NCBI GenBank assembly: GCA_030425205.1
Contig: JAUIAP010000021.1
Coordinates: 49,584 to 113,583 of the forward strand
Length of the DNA: 64,000 bases
Reading direction: 5' to 3'
Origin: Anaerolineae bacterium
Lineage (GTDB): Bacteria > Chloroflexota > Anaerolineae > Promineifilales > Promineifilaceae
Shown here: piece by piece, positions 1 through 10,400 of the stretch
How positions within the stretch are numbered: position 1 is the first letter of the stretch
How the letters are laid out: each line of letters begins with the position of its first letter
Notes under the pieces: generated by a model
The model's input: only the letters and a program-made list of their open reading frames with translations
Databases searched by the model: none
What the model was told of the DNA's origin: nothing
Made by a program: the position numbers and the translations under genes

Positions 1-3000
1 AGCGTTTCGACCGATTGCCGTAACTCGGGTGTGATCATCCAGACCCACAATTTGATCGAGGATGGGTCGTGCGATCCCGACTTGAGTGGTGATCCGCTGC
101 TCGGCCTCCTGCAAGACAACGGCGGCGCAAGCGCAACCCACGAGCTGCTTCCGTTCAGCCCCGCCCTCAACGCGGGTGACAACGCCACCTGCCTCGCCAC
201 CGACCAGCGCGGCGTGGCGCGTCCGCAAGGGGCGGCGTGCGACATCGGCGCATATGAAGCGGAGCCGCCGATCTGCACCAATCCCGCCAACGTCAGCGAT
301 GAAGGGGAGCTGAACGACGCAATCGCGTGCTTCAACGGCGCCACCGTCGCGGGAAGCTACACCATCAGCATCACCGACAACATCAGCCTAACAGCAGCGA
401 CAACGACGATCAGCAACACCGTCGCGGGTACCGATCTGCTGATCGCAGGCAACGACTTTGCGCTCGATGGACAGAATAGTGAACGTGGCTTTACGATTGA
501 CACCGCTACGCACGTCACGATCGATGGGCTAACCATTATGAATGGGAACGCCTCGAATCTACTATGTCCAGATACCAATCGCTGTGGAGGCGGTATCCTA
601 AATCGGGGTGTGTTGACATTGACTAATGGTGCCATTCGCAGCAGCTCGGCCGCTTTCGGTGGGGGGATGTACAACGTCGACAGCAGCCCAACGGTCAGCA
701 ACATCACCTTTAGCGGCAACTCGGCGATCGGCGACGGCGGGGGGATGTACAACGACAGCAGCAATCCGACAGTCAACAATGTGACCTTCAGCGGCAACTC
801 GGCGGACGATTACGGCGGCGGGATGTACAACGTCAGCAGCAACCCGACAGTCAACAATGTGACCTTCAGCGGCAACTCGGCGTCCATTACCAGAGGCGCG
901 GGCGGCGGGATGTACAACGTCGACAGCAATCCGACGATCAGCAACGTCACTTTCAGCGGCAACTCGGCGTTCTTAATCGGCGGCGGAATGTACAACCGCA
1001 GCGACAGCAACCCGACGGTCAGCAACGTCACCTTCAGCGGCAACTCGGCGGCCAGCGGCGGGGGGATGTTCAACTTCGACAGCAGCCCGACTATTGTCAA
1101 CACTATTTTCTGGAACAATGCAGCGACGTCGAATGGCGGCACAAACACCGTCCGCGCGTCAATCTTCAACGATAATTCGTCACCGACCATCAGCTATAGT
1201 ATCGTGGCAAATTCGGGTGGCAGCAGCAGTTGGGACAGCGCGGCAGGGGTCGACGGCGGCAACAACCTCGATGTTGCCCCGCAGTTTGTCGCAGATGTAG
1301 ACCCAATGACAGCCCCGACAACGGCGGGCGACCTGCGTTTGCAGCTGGCCTCCCCCGCCATCGACGCAGGCAACAATCTCTCTGTTACGCTGACCACCGA
1401 CCTCGACGGCAACCCGCGCATCCGCGACGGTAACGGCGACGGCGTGGAGACGGTTGACATGGGCGCATTTGAAAACGCCCCGTTTGCCTGCACGTCTGCT
1501 GTCTATCCTGTTAGCACAACGTCGCTGCTCAACGAGGCCATCGCCTGCTTCAACGCCGCCACTGTCGCCGGAACCTATACCATCAGCTTCACCTACAACA
1601 TCAGCCTGACCGCCGCCACAACGACGATCGACAATGCGACGGCGAACATCGATCTGCTAATCGCGGGCAACGACTTTGCACTCGACGGGCAGGACAGCGA
1701 ACGCGGCTTTGCGATTGCGGCCGATACGCACGTTACCATCGACGGGCTGACCGTTCAGAATGGTCTATCAGACGTCGGCGGTGGCGTTTACAACCAAGGT
1801 GTGCTGACCATCAGCAATACCACCATCCATAGCAATACGGCTGTGTCAAATGGTGGTGGCGTTTTCAACGATGGAAGTCTGACCATCCACGCGAGCGAGA
1901 TCACGGAAAACGGGAGTAACACGGCAGCCGGCATCCGCAACGTCAACCTGCTGGTCATGACCGACTCGACTGTGGCAGGCAATATCGCGGACAATAATGG
2001 CGGTGGTATCGTTAACGCCAATAGCGGCACACTGATCGTCAAGAACAGCACCCTATCTGGCAACTCGGCCGCTAACATCGGCGGTGGCATCAACAACAAT
2101 GGCGTCTTGACCGTCACCAACAGCACATGGTCGGACAACAGTGCGACCACGGGTGGTGGCCTACGCAACGCACCCAATGGAACGCTTGACATCACCAACA
2201 GCATCATCGCCAACTCAGCCAGCGGGGGCGATTGTGTCAATGATGGCACGCTCAACACCAACAGCAACAACCTGATCGCGGATGGCAGTTGCACCCCTGC
2301 CCTCAGCGGCGATCCGCTGCTCGGCCCGCTGCAAGATAATGGCGGCCCGACGCAAACCCATGCTCTACTCGTCAATAGCCCTGCCCGCGATTCAGGCGAT
2401 GACATCACCTGCGAAGCGACCGACCAGCGTGGCACAGCGCGACCGCAAGACGGCAACGGCGACAGCGTGGCAACGTGTGACATGGGGGCTTATGAAGCTG
2501 ATGGCATTGCAACGATTGCGTACAACATCAGCGATGCGAGCGTTGTGGAAGGGGATAGCGGCACGGTGGACTTAACGTTCACCATCACGCGCAGTGGCAG
2601 TGCTGTTAATGGCTCCGTCGTCGTGTCGACAACGGACGGCACGGCGGAAGACGGCTTAGATTACGTCGGCATCACAGAAACGGTCGCGTTTGCGATTGGT
2701 GTCACGTCGCAAACGGTAACGGTTACTGTCAATGGGGATAGCGATATCGAACCAGATGAGACGTTGACGGCAACGCTCTCGGCTGTGGTCAACGGTGTTA
2801 TCAGCGATGGGACGGGTATTGGAACGATTGAGAATGATGACGATCTGGCGCCAGCGGTGGTTGACCATCGGCCGATCTCCGACGCCATCGACATCCCCCT
2901 CACAGCCAGCGTTGTCGTTACCTTTAGCGAACCGGTCAGCGTCACCAGCCCGATCACGCTCAATTGCGACGGCAACGCTCGCTCGGTGACGCAAACGATG

Positions 3001-3873
3001 CCGGATGCAGCTACGGTCGCGCTGACGCCCGACCAGCCGCTGCCCGCTGGTGAGCTGTGTGTCGTCACCGTGCCGTTTGACGCGGTCGAAGACGACGACA
3101 TGATCGACCCACCCGACAATCTAGCCGCGACCTATGTCTTCTCCTTCACGACGACGATCGCTGATTCGCCGCCAAGCGGCAGCCTGCGCATCGAGGCGTT
3201 TACCTATCAGGCTGACCCCAACGACAGCGTGCCGGGCGGCACCCTCGACGGCTACATCCTGCTCAAGAACGTCGGCAACGCGCCGCTCAACGTGCAGGGG
3301 TTCATGGTCGGTGATGAGGAGACGTCTGGCGGCGATGAGGGGATGTACGTGTTGCCCGACCATGAGCTGGCAGCGGGTGAGACGCTGATCATCGCGGAAG
3401 ATGCCGACCACTACGCCTATGCCGATACCCCCGACTACTCCTTCGCGGCAAACAGCGTCGGCGTGCCGGTGCTACAGCCAGCGACACGCTGGTCGAATGG
3501 CCCTGTCGATCTCGACAACGATAGCGATGAGGTAATCCTGCTCAACAACGACTTCCTGCTGGAGGACGGCGTCTGTTGGGGCATTGAAGATGAACTGTGC
3601 GTCGTTGACAACAGCGCCCGCGTCCAGACGCGCCTGCTCGACGATGGTCGTCTCGCGGACAACCCCGCCATCGCTGGCTACCAGCGTGTGGAGACGCAGG
3701 ACACCAACCTGCAAGCCGACTGGCTCCCTGATCAGACGGCGGTTGGCTTAAAGTCGCAGCAGGTTGCACGACTGTCGGCTGTCTGGCCGCTGGTTATCGC
3801 GCTGTTCGCATTGACGTATCTCCAGTGGCAGCGCGCGACTGCCCGAGCGGTTAAAGTGCAAGGGGTCTGTTGA
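1..3873 (+). CDS. Surface beta-helix protein with Calx-beta, Ig-like and lamin-tail domains (5' end outside window)
   Basis: The frame is already open at base 1 and reads the end of a beta-helix block, so the start lies outside the window; the first in-window start-like codon (31) is not the real start. Visible order (codon 1 = base 1): end of one helix block and a choice-of-anchor-Q type motif (..DQRG..CDIGAYE); a beta-helix of about residues 92-490 with six short repeats; a second, clearly homologous helix of about 500-830, each closed by a DMGA(F/Y)E motif; a Calx-beta domain (about 838-949); a Big_5/SbsA-like Ig domain (about 951-1055); a lamin-tail domain (about 1059-1194). It ends in a hydrophobic segment (WPLVIALFALTYL) followed by basic residues, i.e. 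a C-terminal membrane anchor. Inferred role: exported, membrane-tethered adhesin or envelope protein. No enzymatic residues are recognisable. The octamer common elsewhere is absent here. Confidence 0.85.
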   Translation, partial: SVSTDCRNSGVIIQTHNLIEDGSCDPDLSGDPLLGLLQDNGGASATHELLPFSPALNAGDNATCLATDQRGVARPQGAACDIGAYEAEPPICTNPANVSDEGELNDAIACFNGATVAGSYTISITDNISLTAATTTISNTVAGTDLLIAGNDFALDGQNSERGFTIDTATHVTIDGLTIMNGNASNLLCPDTNRCGGGILNRGVLTLTNGAIRSSSAAFGGGMYNVDSSPTVSNITFSGNSAIGDGGGMYNDSSNPTVNNVTFSGNSADDYGGGMYNVSSNPTVNNVTFSGNSASITRGAGGGMYNVDSNPTISNVTFSGNSAFLIGGGMYNRSDSNPTVSNVTFSGNSAASGGGMFNFDSSPTIVNTIFWNNAATSNGGTNTVRASIFNDNSSPTISYSIVANSGGSSSWDSAAGVDGGNNLDVAPQFVADVDPMTAPTTAGDLRLQLASPAIDAGNNLSVTLTTDLDGNPRIRDGNGDGVETVDMGAFENAPFACTSAVYPVSTTSLLNEAIACFNAATVAGTYTISFTYNISLTAATTTIDNATANIDLLIAGNDFALDGQDSERGFAIAADTHVTIDGLTVQNGLSDVGGGVYNQGVLTISNTTIHSNTAVSNGGGVFNDGSLTIHASEITENGSNTAAGIRNVNLLVMTDSTVAGNIADNNGGGIVNANSGTLIVKNSTLSGNSAANIGGGINNNGVLTVTNSTWSDNSATTGGGLRNAPNGTLDITNSIIANSASGGDCVNDGTLNTNSNNLIADGSCTPALSGDPLLGPLQDNGGPTQTHALLVNSPARDSGDDITCEATDQRGTARPQDGNGDSVATCDMGAYEADGIATIAYNISDASVVEGDSGTVDLTFTITRSGSAVNGSVVVSTTDGTAEDGLDYVGITETVAFAIGVTSQTVTVTVNGDSDIEPDETLTATLSAVVNGVISDGTGIGTIENDDDLAPAVVDHRPISDAIDIPLTASVVVTFSEPVSVTSPITLNCDGNARSVTQTMPDAATVALTPDQPLPAGELCVVTVPFDAVEDDDMIDPPDNLAATYVFSFTTTIADSPPSGSLRIEAFTYQADPNDSVPGGTLDGYILLKNVGNAPLNVQGFMVGDEETSGGDEGMYVLPDHELAAGETLIIAEDADHYAYADTPDYSFAANSVGVPVLQPATRWSNGPVDLDNDSDEVILLNNDFLLEDGVCWGIEDELCVVDNSARVQTRLLDDGRLADNPAIAGYQRVETQDTNLQADWLPDQTAVGLKSQQVARLSAVWPLVIALFALTYLQWQRATARAVKVQGVC
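661..1090 (+). repeat. Six in-frame repeats of a beta-helix rung
   Basis: Six tandem units of about 66-80 bases encode variants of GGGMYNxxSxPTVxNVTFSGNSA. The glycine-rich turn and the FSGNSA strand are conserved, while a short linker between units varies in length. The pattern is that of one or two rungs of a right-handed parallel beta-helix. High nucleotide identity between units suggests recent expansion. Confidence 0.85.
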
Positions 3874-3917
3874 ATTGCTTGTTGGCAACGCCGACAGTGC
3901 GTGCAAACAGCGTGGAG

Positions 3918-3950
3918 CGTGATGGCGGCATCTATAACGCCGCCATCGCG
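3918..3950. terminator. Hairpin in the convergent gap, possible bidirectional terminator
   Basis: A perfect 9-bp inverted repeat, GATGGCGGC / GCCGCCATC (3921-3929 and 3939-3947), extends by three more pairs including one G-T. It lies 45 bases after the stop of the upstream gene. No T-run follows, so intrinsic termination is only possible. The rest of the 384-base convergent gap (3874-4257) holds the palindrome TTTTTCGGCCGAAAAA at 3993-4008 and a short inverted repeat CCTTAT-C-ATAAGG near 4050-4062; no gene is seen there. Confidence 0.45.
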
Positions 3951-4257
3951 CGCTTCCTCTCAACATTGCTTCGTTGTGGTGATTCGAGGGGATTTTTCGG
4001 CCGAAAAACCCATGTTGGTTGCATTGCATCATCCCTTACAACAATTCACCCTTATCATAAGGAATAAAGATGTTGTTAGTTTAAGCATAATAGTGTCATT
4101 AGTTTAACCATACCAAGAACGCGAATGACTCCTCACAAGGGTCGTTGTCACTTTTCTTCTTTACAACAGAATACAAGAACCAAGGGAAATGGCATCAGCC
4201 ATCCCCAATTGCAATTCCGTTGAACCAAGTTACCTTTCTTTATGTAGCAATATGATG

Positions 4258-7200
4258 CTATGCCTTACGCCACATTGCTGTGGTTATCCCTACCAGAATG
4301 ATGATGAGAGTTGCCATTAGCAGACGTGTTGGGGCAGTGTGACTATCGGCCGATTGGAGCGCAACCGCCGTCGGCACACTCGTCCCACTGGTATCCACCG
4401 CACCGAGATCGCACATGCTGGTCAAACGGTAGTTGCCAAGCTGGTCAACCCCGCCAACAAGTGCGCCTTGACAGACGGCAACCTCACCGACACCCGTCAC
4501 GCTGCTTTCGCGTTGCGGCGGCAAAACGGACAGCGCGTGATTTTGCGGCAGCGAGAACTGTGGAATAGATTCAGTCGTCCGATCGATCGCAAAGTCGTCT
4601 CGGATCGCCGCACTGCAACTACCGTCGCTGTCCGCATTGTGGTTGTTGGAGGTGAATGCGCCAGCGCGGTTAGTGCAGTCGTCCCCCATCGTGTTGTCGT
4701 TGATGCTGTTGGCAAGATAAATTTCGGCCGAACCCGCCCCACTCTGCTCGTTAAACACGCCACCCCCATTGGTTGCCTCGTTCAATGCCAAGGTCGATTG
4801 CACGATCTCCACCCGCGCAGTGCCATCATTGCTGTTATTCCAGATTGCGCCGCCGTCATTCACAGCGGCGTTTTCGGCAAGGGTGCTGTTGACCAGCAGC
4901 ACGGTCGAGCCTCCAACGGCCGCGTTACGGCGAATGGGGAGCGGTCGGTGATTGTGGAATGCTGCACCGCTGTCCGCATCATTCTGGAAGAAGGTGCTGC
5001 CAAAAACATTGGCCGTTGCCGCACCATCGACCGCCACACCGCCGATCGTATCACTGCTGCGATTGGCGAGACCGCCGCCGTCGAATTTCGCGACGTTGCC
5101 CTGCACCAGTGACCGCTCAATAGTGAGCGTTCCGGCGACGTTGAGGAAGCCGCCCGCGTCAACGCTCGCTGTGTTCTGTTTGATGACGCTCTGCGTGACA
5201 CTCATCGTGCCACCCGCGTTGACGATGGCCCCGCTGTTCGTCATCGTGTTGCTGGCGACGATGCTGTAATCGAGATCAACCGTGCTGCCTTCATTGAAGA
5301 TGGCTGCGCCGTTTTCGGCCGAATTCCCCTCCAACAATACCGAATTGAATGCAAACAACTGCCGCCCATTCTCGCTTTGTTCAGCGTAAAGTCCACCCCC
5401 ATTAACGGCGTTATTTCTGCTAATATCTATCGCCCCCCATGTGGGCAGTTGTTGCCGATTGCCGGCCGATGTCATTAGCCAATCGCTCGTCGCATCCCCG
5501 TCAACGGCACTGTACATAAAGCCGCCATTCTGCCCCGCACGGTTAGCATACCCTTCGTAAATCGGCACGGTACGTCCCTGTGCTGCTGACAGTAGCCAAG
5601 CCATCTGTGCGTCGTTGTCCGCATTGACAAACAGGCCGCCGCCGTGCTGTATTGCGCTATTGTTGGTCACGGAGAGGCCAGCGACGGTAATCGAAACATT
5701 GTCCGCGCTGTTTATGAACGCCAAGCCACCGCCGTTATTGGCCTGATTGTTGGTGAACATCAAGTTTGTGAATTGATATGGAATTGCGTTGGCGGCACGG
5801 ACAGGTCGCTTCGTCGTGTGCTTAATCGCACCACCGCCACCGTCATCTTGTGAGCCGTTGCCATTAAATGCGGTGTTTTCAAATGTGCCACTCGTCGGAT
5901 TTTCCAGCAGCAAACCGCCGCCACTGCTGCCCGACTGATTGCCTGAAAAGTCGATTGCGCCCAAGTAAATATCCCACACGGCACGGGCAAAGCGTGTTCC
6001 GATTATCCCGCCGCCATCGCTCCCCGCCATATTGCCGACAAATTGTGACCCATCTGCCACGATGAGGTTTGCGTTGTCGTCAACATAGACACCACCGCCA
6101 TCTACCGTCGCGCTGTTAGTCAAAAATGCGCTATTGGTAATCGTGATCCACTCAACTCCCGTCACATGGGCTGCCCCGCCGTTTTGTGCTGAATTTCCCT
6201 CCCAAACCGCGCCAAAACTAAGCCAACCACTCGCACCCCCAAAACCCCGCGCTGCGGTTGGGTCACTTTCAATGTAGAGTGCGCCGCCGTCGCCCTGTGC
6301 ACTGTTGTTTTCCCATCTATTGTTTTGGCCGAAAACACCCCCGCCAAAACCCAACCCCCGCCCCGCTGTCGCAGCATGATTGTTAAAATAGAGCGCCCCG
6401 CCATTCCCCTGCGTCTGGTTGTTATTCCATACTGCACTGGTGGCAAAAATACCGCTGGTGAAGCCCAACCCGCGCGTCGTTGTCTCTGGTTCTTGTGCGA
6501 AAACACCTCCGCCACCAACAGCCGCGCTGTTGTTCTTGATCTCACTGTGATTAACGGTAATGGTGAAATCGCCGTCAACATTTCCCGTGATGTTGTGGTA
6601 GAGACCGCCGCCGTTGCCGCTGGCCTGATTGTTGTCGAGGATGCTGTAGCTATAGATGACGACGCGGCTATCTTCCGCATAAATGCCACCGCCATCACCC
6701 GCTGTCGCTTGATTATCGAAGATATGGGTCGTCTCAACTAGGAGAACGCCGTTGCTGACAATGATGCCGCCGCCAAAATTGGCTTGACCACCCGTGATGT
6801 GCAGGTTTTTGAGTTTGACAGTTGCGCCATTGACTGCAAGCACACGCCCTTCCTGATTGGCATCGAGAATCGTCTCTTTCGTCTCTGGTGACGGCACACT
6901 CCAATCACCATTTGTGTATCCACCTTCCAGCGTCAAATCTTTGTTGACGACAAGCCGTTGAGCAGGATGGGGTGCAACGCCGACGCACTGCCCAGCAATT
7001 TTAATGGTATCGTCTGCCGTCGCCGCATTGACAGCCTGTCGCACAGCGATCATGTTGTTGCTGCTAAAAACGGTCGTGCCGTCGTCGTGTGTGGCGTGAC
7101 ACGTCATCATGTTCGCTGCATGGGTGGTGAGGGTTCGGCCGAAAATCAGCCCCACGCCCGCCATGAAAACCGCTATCAGTAAAGGTAAACGTCTATTCAT
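4258..7200 (-). CDS. Secreted, membrane-anchored right-handed beta-helix protein
   Basis: I place the start at 7200, where GGAG sits 7 bases upstream and the protein opens with a signal peptide (MNRRLPLLIAVFMAGVGLIF). Longer in-frame starts up to 7383 have no ribosome site. The 980-residue product has about 15 glycine-rich rungs of the type NNSAxxxGGGVF / GNSAQNGGA typical of polymorphic outer-membrane-protein-like beta-helices. A C-terminal anchor motif (CDLGAVDTSG) is followed by one membrane helix (LLMATLIIILVGITTAMW) and a short basic tail. Architecture matches the partial protein at the left edge, with which it is convergent. Likely displayed on the cell surface; no catalytic motif is visible. 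Confidence 0.85.
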   Translation of the reverse strand: MNRRLPLLIAVFMAGVGLIFGRTLTTHAANMMTCHATHDDGTTVFSSNNMIAVRQAVNAATADDTIKIAGQCVGVAPHPAQRLVVNKDLTLEGGYTNGDWSVPSPETKETILDANQEGRVLAVNGATVKLKNLHITGGQANFGGGIIVSNGVLLVETTHIFDNQATAGDGGGIYAEDSRVVIYSYSILDNNQASGNGGGLYHNITGNVDGDFTITVNHSEIKNNSAAVGGGGVFAQEPETTTRGLGFTSGIFATSAVWNNNQTQGNGGALYFNNHAATAGRGLGFGGGVFGQNNRWENNSAQGDGGALYIESDPTAARGFGGASGWLSFGAVWEGNSAQNGGAAHVTGVEWITITNSAFLTNSATVDGGGVYVDDNANLIVADGSQFVGNMAGSDGGGIIGTRFARAVWDIYLGAIDFSGNQSGSSGGGLLLENPTSGTFENTAFNGNGSQDDGGGGAIKHTTKRPVRAANAIPYQFTNLMFTNNQANNGGGLAFINSADNVSITVAGLSVTNNSAIQHGGGLFVNADNDAQMAWLLSAAQGRTVPIYEGYANRAGQNGGFMYSAVDGDATSDWLMTSAGNRQQLPTWGAIDISRNNAVNGGGLYAEQSENGRQLFAFNSVLLEGNSAENGAAIFNEGSTVDLDYSIVASNTMTNSGAIVNAGGTMSVTQSVIKQNTASVDAGGFLNVAGTLTIERSLVQGNVAKFDGGGLANRSSDTIGGVAVDGAATANVFGSTFFQNDADSGAAFHNHRPLPIRRNAAVGGSTVLLVNSTLAENAAVNDGGAIWNNSNDGTARVEIVQSTLALNEATNGGGVFNEQSGAGSAEIYLANSINDNTMGDDCTNRAGAFTSNNHNADSDGSCSAAIRDDFAIDRTTESIPQFSLPQNHALSVLPPQRESSVTGVGEVAVCQGALVGGVDQLGNYRLTSMCDLGAVDTSGTSVPTAVALQSADSHTAPTRLLMATLIIILVGITTAMWRKA

Positions 7201-7221
7201 CGTTATCTCCGTGTGTTGTGA

Positions 7222-7245
7222 AGACATTCTAAAAATGGAATGTCT
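7222..7245. promoter_or_regulatory. 8-bp inverted repeat upstream of the beta-helix gene
   Basis: AGACATTC (7222-7229) and GAATGTCT (7238-7245) are separated by 8 bases, 22 bases upstream of the chosen start. This could be an operator or a leader hairpin; only its position and symmetry support it. Confidence 0.3.
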
Positions 7246-7350
7246 AAGAAAAGTTGCAGTTGCGACAAGCGTAGCCAACAACCCTTTAAAAACCCTTGCG
7301 AAAATCAATGGGACGGCCTGACCCATCAAAACAGATGTCTGTGTATAGAA

Positions 7351-7376
7351 GTTTCGGGAAATCCAATTCCCGAAAC
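7351..7376 (-). terminator. 10-bp hairpin downstream of the BTAD regulator gene
   Basis: GTTTCGGGAA (7351-7360) and TTCCCGAAAC (7367-7376) form a perfect stem with a 6-base loop, 41 bases after the stop of the minus-strand regulator. The sequence that follows on the minus strand is only moderately T-rich, so it may slow or end transcription before the beta-helix gene. Confidence 0.45.
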
Positions 7377-7416
7377 ACGCCATGACTTAATTTGCGGTGT
7401 ACTTATGAAAATGTAC

Positions 7417-10400
7417 TTATGGGGTGGTGGATAGAAAGGCAGATAAGGTTTGATGCTTGGCGCGTTGTTGCATTTGCGTCTGTCGTTCGGCCGAAATAAC
7501 CCCTCGCAACTTCTTGAGCGACGCATCGGCCGATTGCCGCGTCTGTACTTGGGTTGCCTGTTGATCGACAATAAACAGCAGCCGTTCGAGTGCCTCTTCG
7601 CTGCGCTGTTCGTCAATCAGGAGGCGCGTATACTGTTCGAGCGCGTGCAGTTGAATCCAGACAACATGCAGTGTCGCTGCCAAACGCAAGGCTGCCTGAT
7701 GATAGCGACGAGCGGTGATGAGTCGTCTATCGCGCCGTTCGATCTCAGCCAACAGTGAGAGTGACATCGTTGCGTAATGGGGTTGTTGCGTGTCCTGAAA
7801 GCGACGATGGGCTTGTTGCGCGTACGTGCGAGCCGTTGCGAACGTAGACAGTTCGGCGTTGACCTCCGCTAAGTTGTGTAACGAGATCGCAGTCGAGCGC
7901 AGATTCCCATACTGTCGGCCGATTGCCAATGCCTCTTCAAAATGGCTGCGTGCCAGCTCCCACTGTTTGAGTTGATGATACATCGACCCGAGATTGCTGA
8001 GCGCAACCTCGGCCGTCGTGATCTGATTGGCGGCACGAGCAAGCGAGAGTGCTTCTTGTAGCGGCTGTAATGCACGCTCTGTTGCGCCAGCTTGGTCGAA
8101 AACGATGCCACTGTGCGTAAGAATGACGGGTAGTTCGACGGCTGCATCGGGATGCGTGCGTGCGATTTTTTCAGTCGAATCGAGCAGCCGCCGCGCCTCA
8201 TCTAGTTCACCCTGCCACAACAACACAATCGGCAATCGCGCACCTAACCACGCCTGTAGCTCAAAGTCGTCATGCTTTTGGGTAAGTTCTAGGCTCCGTG
8301 TCAGCGCAGCGCGTGCCGCATCGAGCTGATTTAACTCTAATTGAAACCAGCCAATGCGTGACAACAGCGCAGCGATCAGTTGATCATCAGTTGGGTGTGA
8401 CAAACAGGCCAGTCCGTTTTGAAACTGCTCAACACCCTCCGCATAGCGTGAAACAACGTCGAGCATAAACAGATAGATACTGCGCCATGTGGTAGCAATC
8501 AGTTTGCGGTCACGCTGAGCGATAACCCATTGCCACGCCACCCGTATGTTTGTTGCCTCCAGCCGCAGGCGAGCCAGTTGTGGCTTATCAGCACGTTCCA
8601 TGGCCTGCCTTTGCCGGTTGAGATAGGCGGCAAAGTAGCGGGCATGACGCTGGGCGATGGTGTTGTGCAGAGCTGTATCTTGGACAAGCTGTTCGACGGC
8701 AAACTGCGCCAACAGCGGATGACGACGATAGCGATCTTGTGCGTCGCGGATGAGCAACGAGCGATCCATCAGGCGCGTCAGCAGCCGCGCATCCGCACGG
8801 GCGACCGCTGCGGCCGCCTCGCGTGTAAACCCATCACGAAAGATGGCGAGCTTGCGGTAAGCAGTGCGCTCGTCGTCGCTCAACTGCTGCCATGTGGTCT
8901 CGATCATGGCGCGGATGCTGCGATGACGGGCTGGCAGGTCGCGCAATTGCGTACTCAAAATGTCGATCCCGCGCTCAACTTCACTGACGATGGTCGGCAA
9001 TGGTAGTGAGCGTGTCCAAGATGCGGCTAGCTCAAGCGCGAGCGGCAAGCCATCGACCAGACGGCAAAGCTGCACCAGATGGGGAAGATTTTCGGCCGAA
9101 ACACGATAATCTGCATCCAATCGCCGCGCCTGCTCCTCAAACAGCGCGATTGCGGGAAACGCACCCGTCGCCTCATCTCGCGTTGCAGGATAAGCCAACC
9201 CACCCACTTCAATCAGCCATTCCGCCTTGAGTTGAAGTCGTTCCCGCGAGGTGACAACAATTTGAACATCAGGCGCATTTTGCAAAATGGCGGCGATCAA
9301 CTCAGGTGTCCCCACGTCAACAAGCTGCTCCACGTTATCAAGGATGAGCAACAACTCCCGTTGGCTCAACCACGCTTGCAACTGCTGTTCTGGAGATGGA
9401 TCGCCTTGCAGTTGCATACCGACTGCGGCGGCAATCGCTGCAATCACGTCAGGTGTGCGCGTGATGTCAGCCAGTGAAACGAGCCAAACGCCATCGAGAT
9501 AACGGTCGCTACACTGGCGGGCGGTCGTGATAGCGAGGCGCGTTTTGCCGCTGCCGCCTTGCCCGACCAATGTCAACAAGCGACAGTTGGGATGGGTGAG
9601 GTGCTGGTCGATCTGTTGCAGTTCGGAAATTCGGCCGAAAAATGCACTCGTCTCGGCGGGCAAGTTATGGTTGCGCCGTGCCTTTGGTTCACGCGCCATA
9701 GCCAAACCGCCACGCCCCTCACGTGCGAGCTGTTCATGCAGGCGCAGCGTGGTATCTTCTGGCTCAACCCCTAACTCATCCCAAAGCAACGATTGGAGCG
9801 TCTCAAATTGTGCCAGTGCCGCTGTGCGTTCGCCCTGCATGGCAAGCAGCTGCATTTGCGTGCGGTGGGCTGACTCACGCAGTGGGTCTAACGCAATCAG
9901 TCGGCGCACGGCTGCCAACGCATCACCCGTGCGCTTCCGCTCGGTATATCCGTCAATGAGCAGCCCCAGCGCACGCGCCGCGACCTCTCGATAGTGCTGT
10001 CGCTCCAACGCCAGCCACTCCTCAAATTGTGCCGCACCGCGCACATAAAAGCCTGCCAGCACCTCCTCATAACGATCCACAAGCGTTTGCAGCCGCGTGA
10101 GCTGTGTGCGCGTGAGACGCTTGCCGATCAGGTCAAAGGTATCGACGGACTCTTCCAATAGACGGGCATCCACTTCAATGGGCTGGTCAGATGCAAGCTG
10201 AATGGTGTGCCGATCTGCGCTGACAAAGTGCGCGCCGAGTTGTTTGCGGATGTGTGAAAGCAGCACGCTGAGGTTGGCGAGTGCGCGTGTCGAGGTGTTG
10301 GTGTCAAAAAATAGGGGTGCGATCTGTTCGCGCTGATGTCTGCGTGGGTCGAGTGCGAGATACACAAACAGAGCCAGCGTCTTACGCGATGCCCACTCTG

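Noticed and set aside
661..1090. CRISPR-like regular repeats
   Set aside because: Units are in frame, code for beta-helix rungs, and have no unique spacers of even length.
3993..4008. TTTTTCGGCCGAAAAA as a dedicated terminator
   Set aside because: It is one of the many dispersed octamers with chance A/T flanks; the perfect palindrome has no loop and no separate T-run.
4339..5112. 257-codon plus-strand frame inside the beta-helix gene
   Set aside because: Antisense to a signal-peptide-bearing repeat protein and itself without protein-like motifs.
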